From Schoenoplectus triqueter (Eukaryota > Streptophyta > Magnoliopsida > Poales > Cyperaceae): a stretch of DNA of 31,225 bases. The notes beneath the pieces are model-generated. The model worked only from the letters and a program-made list of their open reading frames with translations, was not told the DNA's origin and made no database searches. Made by a program: the position numbers and the translations under genes. Location of the stretch: the NCBI GenBank assembly GCA_964058805.1, contig CAXKVV010000424.1:1-31225 (forward strand), read 5' to 3'. Shown here in pieces: positions 9,796-19,200 of this stretch. Numbering within the stretch: position 1 is the first letter of the stretch; every line of letters begins with the position of its first letter.

Positions 9796-10472
9796 TCGTG
9801 GCCGCGACTCTTCCCCATTTCTAAATCTCCCTCTCTCTCTCTACTTCTTTGCAGCATCGATTGCGTCGGACCATAGCGCCGGAGAGTGACAGGAGATTCT
9901 CATCGCACCCTCTTACGCCGAGAGGTACTCTTCGTTTTCCCCAACTTCGATCTCAAAAATTTGAATTTTTTGGTTCAATCGCGGATCGGGGAAGACGGGG
10001 ACCACGGTAGAGTGGAGAAAGGGGGAAAAGATAACAAATATGCTTTTTTTTTCTTTAATGCGAAAATTACTCTTTTGTCCCTCGCGTGGGATTGAGATTG
10101 AGAGATCTGGGGATTTAGGCATTTAGCTGTAAGATTCTCCCGGGTCCTTGAGCATGTGACTTTACTCTTTACTGTGAGTTATTCTCTAGTTGTACTTTAA
10201 TTTTATATTCTGGTTTTTAAACTAATTTAGTGTGCTTGTTGTTTTCTGAGAGAGGGGGGAGGTAGAGAGGGAGAGAGATCCATCTGTCATCTGTGTTCGG
10301 TTGATGGACTGTTCAATGTGAACCTCTACTTTAATATTATATTATTTTTTATGGCTGGTTGGGTAGTTTGTTTGTTTGGGTCACCCCCTTAAATGTGAGG
10401 GGAGCGTCACCCTTTTGTTATCTTCTTTCCTGCTTTTCATAGAGATCCAAAATTCTTAGACCTTAGTACAAG

Positions 10473-11225
10473 GTAAGTCTCCCGTTGGTTATGGATTTGA
10501 TTGCTGCTCTTCTTTTAGTTTGGATCAGTTTAATGCTTCGGGGAGGAGGAAATCTATTTCAGCTCTTTCTAGTAATTTCCCCTAGTTGTGTAATGAGACT
10601 ATTTATACAATGGATTTTAGCATTTTTCAGAAGAAAATAATATTTGAACATGAGTAGAATTCTTGGAATTTTTCTTTTGGATATCAAAATGGACTTTCTT
10701 GACAAATTTCAGTATTAAGGGGGATTTTGAAATTTGGCTCAGTGCAATTTCACTGTTTGATGCACAAATAAGCTTTCATGGTCGGTGGCTCAATTAAGTT
10801 TGGTAATCTGAACTTTGGTTTGCCGAAGTTTTGATGCTTGGATCTGATAATTAAAGGAGATCAGGTTACATTTGGTTTACTGATGGATTCTTTTGGTGAA
10901 ATTGAGGTGCCACGATTGAATTTTTTAGCCACTTTATGAATAATTTGACTTACTATGGAGCATTATTTTATTTCATTCTGATGACCCACAATTCAGAAGA
11001 TAGAATGTTCTATGCTATAAGTAATTGTCATTGCTATATCAGTAATTGGGGTTATGTACCTGTTGTATTCTATGTTGAACTCCTTTGTTCTTGGCATTTT
11101 GGGATACTAAGTACCAACTTTTTATTATTTTGCTTTTGGTGTGATACATTGTGTCGTTGTTCAGTGCAGATATATATTCCAGTACCTTGACACTATCTCT
11201 TGCTTATTATGTTTTCCCTTTGTAG
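10473..11225 (+). other. Probable 5' UTR intron of the DUF1644 gene
   Basis: A consensus donor, AAG|GTAAGT at 10473, pairs with an acceptor, TTTGTAG at 11219-11225, three bases before the ATG at 11229. The sequence between is T-rich and has no conserved frame. Long leader introns of this sort are common in plants. Other donors between 10100 and 10470 are possible. Confidence 0.55.
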
Positions 11226-11228
11226 AAG

Positions 11229-12293
11229 ATGGCAAGGATTCCAAGAAGCCGCAGGCATGCAGGTCGCCAGATCAGATCGGCCTCATACCCGGGTATCCAA
11301 TTGTACCGCTTTAAAGCTGCCAAACCAATCAATTCTGCACAGACTCTGAAGAATGCAATATCACATAAGAAGAAACGGTGTGACTGGGAAGATGCCACCT
11401 GCTCGGTTTGCATGGAGTACCCTCATAATGCAGTACTCCTCTTATGCTCCTCACATGAAAAGGGTTGCCGGCCTTATATGTGTGGTACCAGCTATCGTCA
11501 CTCCAATTGTCTTGACCAGTTCAAGAAGGCCTCCTCCAAGTCCTGTGGACTTGGCTCACAAACCTGGACTGGCTCTGAGAAACAGGGCTCGCTTGAGTTA
11601 ACATGTCCACTCTGCCGGGGCCAGGTCAAGGGTTGGACCGTGGTGGAGCCTGCACGCAAGTACCTCGACAATAAGAGACGAACTTGCATGCAAGAGGGAT
11701 GCTCCTTTGTGGGTTCTTACCAGGAGTTACGTAAGCATGTCAAGGCTGAGCATCCCTCAGCCAAGCCACATGAGGTGGATCCTGCTATGGAACAAAAATG
11801 GCGAACACTGGAACATGAAAGAGAGAGGCAGGATGTGATAAGCACAATTCGTTCATCAATGCCTCATGCTGTTGTTTTTGGAGATTATGTTATTGAAATG
11901 GGTGAGAGCGATGATGATAATGATGACAATAGTTATGATGAGGAGAGCCCACTTGGCAATGAGGTTGGTGGTCAAGCAGGTGTGGACGGGGGGAGAAGGG
12001 GTGTTAATAGGAGTATACTTTATTTCTTTTTGAGAGAAGGGGCACGATTAATGAGGTTTCATAATAACGGTGAGACTAGAGAAGAAGGAACTGGGTTTAG
12101 TCTTACACCAGCTACTGGGAATGGTGCTTCTGATTTGGCGGATGCATATTCACTAGATGGTGATGATGATGATGGGGATGATGACGGCGTGGAAGTTGTG
12201 AATGGTTTTATGGGTCATGGGAGAAGTGTGGAGAGGCGCAGACGGAGGCGTCGAAGGAGTAGGGGTGGTGTAGGTTTTGTGGGGCCCTCATGA
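11229..12293 (+). CDS. DUF1644-family zinc-finger protein (354 aa)
   Basis: An intact single coding exon. Residues 1-50 are basic (MARIPRSRRHAGRQ). Residues 51-130 carry a Cys-rich region: C58 and C61 (CSVC), C73, C80, C85, C94, then CPLC at 126-129. Residues 153-175 form a C2H2-like finger (C153, C158, H170, H175). This order, followed by the ERERQDVISTIRSSMP segment and a VVFGDYVIEM block, is the plant DUF1644 family. Members are reported in stress responses; the RING/C2H2-like metal sites suggest nucleic-acid or protein binding, and a nuclear location is my inference. The C-terminus has an acidic run (about 228-240), a second acidic run (about 311-319) and an Arg cluster (336-344) that could act as a nuclear localisation signal. 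The start follows the 5' UTR intron directly, and no earlier in-frame ATG fits the family. Confidence 0.85.
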   Translation: MARIPRSRRHAGRQIRSASYPGIQLYRFKAAKPINSAQTLKNAISHKKKRCDWEDATCSVCMEYPHNAVLLLCSSHEKGCRPYMCGTSYRHSNCLDQFKKASSKSCGLGSQTWTGSEKQGSLELTCPLCRGQVKGWTVVEPARKYLDNKRRTCMQEGCSFVGSYQELRKHVKAEHPSAKPHEVDPAMEQKWRTLEHERERQDVISTIRSSMPHAVVFGDYVIEMGESDDDNDDNSYDEESPLGNEVGGQAGVDGGRRGVNRSILYFFLREGARLMRFHNNGETREEGTGFSLTPATGNGASDLADAYSLDGDDDDGDDDGVEVVNGFMGHGRSVERRRRRRRRSRGGVGFVGPS

Positions 12294-13092
12294 AGGTCCT
12301 GCTGTATTAGCAGGGTCAGGAGGAGAAACACAGAGCATCATAATATATATGTAGGTTTCTCTGATTAATTTACTGATTTATGCTTATCACAAAATACAGG
12401 GATAATCCCCTTAACCCGACTTGTAGAGTCAATTTGTTGTGCATGTTGTAGATTACTTCATTTTACTTTTTACACCGAAAAATTTATGTCTCCGTGTAAC
12501 AACAGCTTGCACAGGATAAAAAGAAAAGAATGCATATTTCTTGTGCTTTCTTCTGTAGTGTAATTTTGCTTCACCGCTGTGTATTGATTAACAAAACATT
12601 TCTTGAAATTGTGTGCATCAGTTATTTCAATTCCGTTGCAAACATTCTAAACACATGGTTGAAATTATATTTCCTTCAAGATATTCAAGTACAATATATC
12701 AGTGTACATGATCGTAAAGAAAATGGAATACAATTTTACCTTTATATACTTCTACAGAAGTAGATACACAAATTACACACAAAAAAAACAGAAGAATGAA
12801 AATATTTATACCATGCCGGCCAACTCTCATGCATCAACTGCAAAACCTTAAAAAAGCCTTGAGAGCAATAACATTAACATCCTGATCTAAATATATACCC
12901 GCAAGACAAATAGAAGTAAGCCTCACACATCTCAACTGAAAAAACTTCAAAAGCCTTCAGGTAGATGACATTAATATCCAGATTTCAAATGTATTCACAA
13001 GATACACGCCACCACTGAAATACCCGATCTCCCACCCAGTTTTAAGCGCCATAACTAAAACTTGCATCCATACAAAAAGACGCGTTGAAAAG
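12294..13092. other. Facing 3' UTRs of the convergent DUF1644 and CPR5-like genes
   Basis: The DUF1644 gene (+) and the CPR5-like gene (-) end toward each other across about 800 bp. This stretch should hold both polyadenylation regions. I see no separate gene in it; the frame 12530-12763 is not protein-like. Confidence 0.5.
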
Positions 13093-13239
13093 CTAAAGCT
13101 CAGCTTCTTCACCTATATTCACTAGTCTTATTTTCTCCCTCAAGTGCTCAATCCATTCATAAAATGAAGCAAACGGTAGAAAACCAGCCGACAAGGGCAA
13201 AATAAGCAACAGAATGACATATAGCATGTACCTCCCAAT
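13093..13239 (-). other. Orphaned CPR5 C-terminal reading frame after the premature stop
   Basis: Past the TAG at 13240-13242 the same frame stays open for 48 more codons to a TAG at 13093-13095. It encodes a hydrophobic segment (YMLYVILLLILPLSAGFLPF) and then ASFYEW, which correspond to the last transmembrane span and the PFATFGEW-like element of plant CPR5. Its conservation in frame indicates that the stop before it is recent or only a polymorphism or error. Confidence 0.7.
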
Positions 13240-16200
13240 CTAGTAAGGCCTCCTTACAACCTCTATCACTTGTGAAACACTCAATGGCCCATAAAGCAAA
13301 TGGTACATGGTAGATGGAAATGCATTTACAAGAAAATGAATCGCGCACAACATTTCCCAGTAGATAAGCCAACAAAGGCCACTCCCACCTAGGGAGTCCA
13401 CACACAATTTCCCAATAAAGCCACAAAATAAACCTAGTATCATAACATTAAATGTGATAGGCATATTTGATCTTGCCACAAATGACTTTTGGATGATTAA
13501 CCAAACTAGTGTGAGAAATATTATAATGCCAAAACCAAGCCGGCTTAAGGCAACTACATGGCATCGCAAAAAGCTCCATTCTGAATTGAATGAGGACACT
13601 CGTTTTGGGACCCACCATGAATTTGATTCCTGAGATAAAGGTAATGATCAATATGAGACATCAATATTTTCCTTTAACACCCCCCCCCAACACACACACA
13701 CAAACATGAAACATTAAACCCTAATCCTCAATTATGTTGAAGCTCATTATCCAAACTGGCTTCTTCCATACTATCAGGGGTGGAACTAAAGGTAAGCAAA
13801 AGGGGGCCAGATCTCCCCTACGAAATGAAAAAATATATTTTTGTCTATTATATTTTGTATATTTTTAAATATAAATACTCTTTGCCCCCCCCCCTAAAAA
13901 AGTAAAATTTATTATTTGGCCCCCCTTTGTCAAATTTTTGGTTCCACCCCTGCATACTATTTCAATGGCATTCATTATCACAGGTACCACTGCAAGCAGT
14001 AGCAGTAATAAACAAACCCATGTCTGGGGAAAACATTACCAATACAAGAGTAAGTGACAGCTGCATACCTTAGAAATGGCAGAACATGACCGGGTAACCT
14101 CCGTAATTCGCTGGTACGAGAAAATGTACGTACCATAACAAAAGCAAACTAACATAATAATCAACCCAGTGACATGCACATCAATAAAAGTCCTCACAAG
14201 CTCTGAAAATCGTGCATCTTGCATCTGATTCTTCAATTTTTCCTCATTAAACATAGCCTTTGCCATTCCCATTCGCACCTTAAACTGCTCCAGCATATGT
14301 GAATATGAACTAAGCTCCAACTGAGATTTTTTCAACTCCAGCTTCTTCATAATTAGACCAATTTCAAACTCCTTTAGGTTATTAGAGCGCACCTGTTCAC
14401 TCATTGATCTCTCCAATGTGGTGATAATATGCTGATTAATTCCATGATCTTGTTGACTGCTACTCCTATAAATGTTTGATAATTGGTTGTTCAGGCCACC
14501 GTGCAGGATTATTTGGGTGCTTGTTGTGGAGTCCAAAGGAGGATGTGAAATCACATCAGAGTTTTCTGTGAAGTGGTTTGGGACATTGACATTATCACCA
14601 CTGTCAGGGTGGGTGTTGGACATGCTTTCTTGTTGGTCTGGAATGGATATATGGCTTATTAGATGGAGTGTTTGTATTGTGCTTCTAAATGAATTCTCAA
14701 AATTTCTCATGAAATGATCATACTTATCACCATATATCTGTTAAATGGGAGAAATAAGAGTTGAAAACGATTTTGGAATGAATGTGGTTTTTCTCTACAG
14801 TCGTATTCATTAGTTAGAAATGTCACAATTACATAGATAATCCGAGACTACTTATAATTACATATAAACAATAACCTAACTTCTATTATATCTAACTTTA
14901 CAACACTCCCCCTCAAGATGAACTATATATATTTTTCATATTCATCTTGCAAATTATATTAGAGAATTCAGCGGTGTGTAGTCCTTTAGTGAATACGTCG
15001 GCTAATTGCTCGGTTGTCCTGACAAATGGTAGACATATCTCTCCATTGTCAAGCTTCTCCTTGATGAAATGTCGATCAACTTCCACATGTTTAGTTCGAT
15101 CGTGTTGCACCGGGTTGTTTGCAATGTTAATTGCAGCTTTGTTGTCACAGTACAACATAATAGGACTTTTCTCCCTTAATCCTAACTCAAGCAACAATCT
15201 TTGCAGCCATACTCCCTCACTTACACCCAGAGCCATAGCACGATACTCGACTTCAACAGTTGATCTTGCCACAACATTTTGTTTTTTACTTCTCCATGAG
15301 ACCAAGTTTCCACCAACAAATGCACAATGACCCGATGTTGATTTTCTATCGTCCTGACAGCCAGCCCAATCTGTATCTGTATACACTTTTATTCTCATAT
15401 ACTTGTTCTTCTCTATGAGCAACCCTCTTTCAGGGCAACCCTTGAGGTATCGAAGGATATAATCTACAGCCTCCTGGTGCACAACTCTTGGGTCATGCAT
15501 GTACCGACTCACTACACTCACGGCATAACTAATGTCCGGTCGAGTATATGAAAGGTAAATGAGTCTTCCCACGAGCCTTTGGTACCGTTCTCGATCTACT
15601 CGATCGCTTACACCCCCTTTCAACCCATGATTTGGGTCAATTGGTGTGTTGGCCGGTCGACATCCAAGCATCCATGTCTCATGTAGCAGCTCTAAGATAT
15701 ACTTTTGTTGAGAAAGAAATATCCCGTTAGGTGAATTAGCAACTTCAATACCCAGAAAATAACGTAAAGGGCCAAGATCTTTTATCTCGAACTCGGTGAC
15801 AAGACTGCCCTTAATTCTCACCATCTCTACAGTATCATCACCGGTGAGTACTATGTCATCGACATATACTATAAGAACACAGTTTCCATCCTTTTCTTCG
15901 AATAAACACGGTGTGATCGGCATTGCTTTGTAGGTAATCCTCTTTGATCATTATCTTAGAGAACCTATCAAATCAAGCTCGCGGTGATTGTTTCAATCCA
16001 TACAAGGAGCGCTTCAATCGACAAACCTTACCCGCCACTTGTTCATTATCAAACCCTGGAGGTAGTTCCATATTCACTTCCTCCTTTAAGTCTCCATGGA
16101 GGAAAGCATTCTTCACATCTAATTGGTGCATATTCCATCCGAAATTCACCGCACATGAGATAAGATTACATATTGTATTCATTTTAGCCACCGGAGCAAA

Positions 16201-19200
16201 TGTTTCCTCATAATCTATGCCGTACATTTGTGTATATCCTTTGGCCACCAATCTCGCCTTCAGCCTATCTACTTTTCCTTCGAGATTGTGCTTCACCGTG
16301 AACACCCATTTACACCCAACCGTCTTCTTCCCAGATGGTCTCGGAACGATTTCCCAAGTACCATTTTTTGTCAGTGCCCTCATTTCTTCAAACATAGCTT
16401 ATTTCCACCTCGAGTCCTGCATGGCTGTTTTTCAATCATAAGGAACAATAGCAGAGTATAGGGAGGTGGTAAAAGCTTTGAAGGCTGGTGATAGTTTATC
16501 AAGAGAAACAAAATCGGAAATTAAATGTGAGGTTGAGGGTGCAGTACTTCCCTTTAGAGTGCACAGTCTAATTTCCTTCCTTTGAGCAATACGAAGATGC
16601 AAATCAGAAATAGGAGTATTACCTGAATCAGTAGGTAGAAGAGAGCTATTGACAGGTGGAGGTAATTGATATTGGTCTTCTACTCGTTGTGGTTGCTTGG
16701 CCTCAATCCGACGAGTTCGGACATAATATTTCTCAAATGGCGGAATAATACCCGAGTCTGTACTCGAATCAACTGGATCTAGCATCGCCAATGGTGGTTC
16801 TGCTAGTTCTCCTCTCGGATCAACCAATTCACATTCTTCTACCCTTTCACTTTCCTTGGCTTGTACTGTCTCTCCCTCTCGACTAATCTCGTTAGTCGTG
16901 TGTATAAAAGGAGAAGAGGCAATATCAAGAAGGTCGATTAGTACGGTTGATGAACCTGCAGGGACACTCATAGAAGAGAAATATGGTTCGGACTCACGAA
17001 ATGTCACATCCATACTCTCATACATCTTCCTTTTTATAGGATTAAAACATCTATATCCCTTCTTGTCTCTCGAGTAACCCACAAAGACACACTTATGTGC
17101 TCGGACATCCAGCTTACTAATCCCGGGAGTTGTATTGTGAACAAAACATACACATCCAAATGTTTTAGGTGGTACCTTGAATGCATTCTTGCCGATGAGG
17201 ATTTCAAGTGGGGTGTGAAACTCTACTGCTCTCAACGGCATTCTGTTGATCAAGTAAATGGCAGTTTTGGTCGCTTCTCCCCATAAATATCGAGGTACAT
17301 TCATTGAGAATAGTAGACACCTAGTAACTTTAAGAATGTGTCTATTTTTCTCTCTGCGACCCCATTTTGTTCAGGAGTATTCACACAAGTTGTTTGATGA
17401 ACAATGCCTTCACTTCTTAGAAAATCTTGCATTAATTTGTTGGTGTACTCCGTGCCATTATCAGACCTAAGTATTTTCATCCTCTTTCCAAACTGGGTTT
17501 CGACCATCTTGTGAAAATTCTGAAAATAATCAGGAACTTCACTCTTACTGTGCATTAAAAACAATCAGGTTACCCTACTACAACAATCAATAAAAGTAAC
17601 AAACCACCGAAACCAGAAGATGAGGCAACACGAGAAGGTCCCCAAACATCAGAATGTATAACATCAAAACAATTTAAACTTCTATTGCCAAAAGATGAGG
17701 CAACACGAGAAGGTCCCCAAACATCAGAATGTATAACATCAAAACAATTTAAACTTCTATTGCCAAGTGATGGGTACATAGTTCTGGTATGCTTTGCAAG
17801 CTCACAAGCATCACACACTAATCCACTCCTACTACATTTCTTAAATAAAACAGGGAATATCCTCTCAAGAGCACTAAAAGACATATGTCTCAATCGACGA
17901 TGCCACAAAATCATCTCCATTTCAAGATTTCCTACAAAATACGCCTTTACATTCAAAAACTCAGTTCCTTGTTTGAGTCTATATAAGTCTTCCTTTCTCT
18001 TACCAATACCAATCACCTTTCCCGTCTTTAGCTCCTGCACAACAACATGAGAAGGAGACAGAGAGATAATGCAATTAAGATCATCGACCAATTGGCTAAC
18101 GGACATGAGGTTGTTTGTGAAATTTGGTACATGAAGCACGGAAGAAAGCTGAATATTAGGGGTACATGTTACATTCCCGATTCCGGCTATCGAGCAAACG
18201 GTACCATCGGCTGTTTGAACCTTTTCTTTGCCTGAGAGTGGTTTGTATGATTTAAACATGGCAGAATCTGGGGTCATATGTTGAGAAGCTCCTGAATCAA
18301 CAATCCAGGTTTTATCTATATTACTTTTGGTAGCCAAACCTTGTAGGGCATTCACAGATTTTATTACAGGAGAAGGTAAGGAGAGAGAAAGAGAATGATA
18401 ACTCTCAGCTCCAGATGATGAGCCGGAGAGTCGCGCCTGCAATGCTGTCATCTGTGATGTCAACTGAGCTAGAATATCCTCCATAGTGGACTCAGATGCA
18501 CTGGCTCCATCACAGGTACCTTATCGCTAGCATACGCTTGCTGAGTACGTCTCAGTCCACCATTGCGACCACCACCACGGCGACCACTGCCGCGGCCAGT
18601 CCAGCCTCGGCCACCACTAGGCCTCCCATGAAGGTCCCAACAGGTATCTCGTATGTGGCCTTTCTTATGACAGTAATCACACATGCGCTCAATAGGTGCT
18701 GGTTGTGCATTCTTGGTTGTTGCTACAGCTACTACGGCTCCTTCTTTCACAATTGTTGGTGTTATCAGCTTCTGTCTGCTTTCCTCATGTATCACAGCCA
18801 TGAATGCTTCCATAGGAGACACTAGGCTCCTTTTGAGTGAGTTGTTGACGAATCTGATCAAATTCTGAGTTGAGTTCATCTAGAAACTTGTATGCTCGGA
18901 TCTGATTCTCTCTTTTTGAGACAATTCCAGCGCACTCTGAGCATTTGGCTACACATGGCATCACAAAATTAATTTGTTGCCAAATCTTAGATAGCTCATT
19001 GTAATAGTTTGTCGCACTTAAACCTCCTTGTCTCAGGTTCCAAGCTCTCGTCTGCAGCTCAAAGGCATGTACCTTATTTTTCTTTTGAGAATACATGAAC
19101 GAAGCTGCATCCCAAATCTCTTTAGCTGACTCATATAAAATGAACTGTGGTAGTATGTCATCATCCATGGCATTGGTGAGTAGTAAAGAGACCACATTAT

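Noticed and set aside
9886..10122. Frames in the DUF1644 leader
   Set aside because: They overlap on opposite strands, show no conserved motif, and lie in the 5' UTR; the plus-strand one begins at GTG.
10936..11190. 84-codon frame before the DUF1644 start
   Set aside because: It lies in the T-rich 5' UTR intron and has an intron-like composition.
11207..11689. Antisense and alternate-frame ORFs over the DUF1644 gene
   Set aside because: Shadows of the real coding frame.
14472..14717. 81-codon plus-strand frame
   Set aside because: Antisense to CPR5 exon 4, which has clear family matches on the minus strand.
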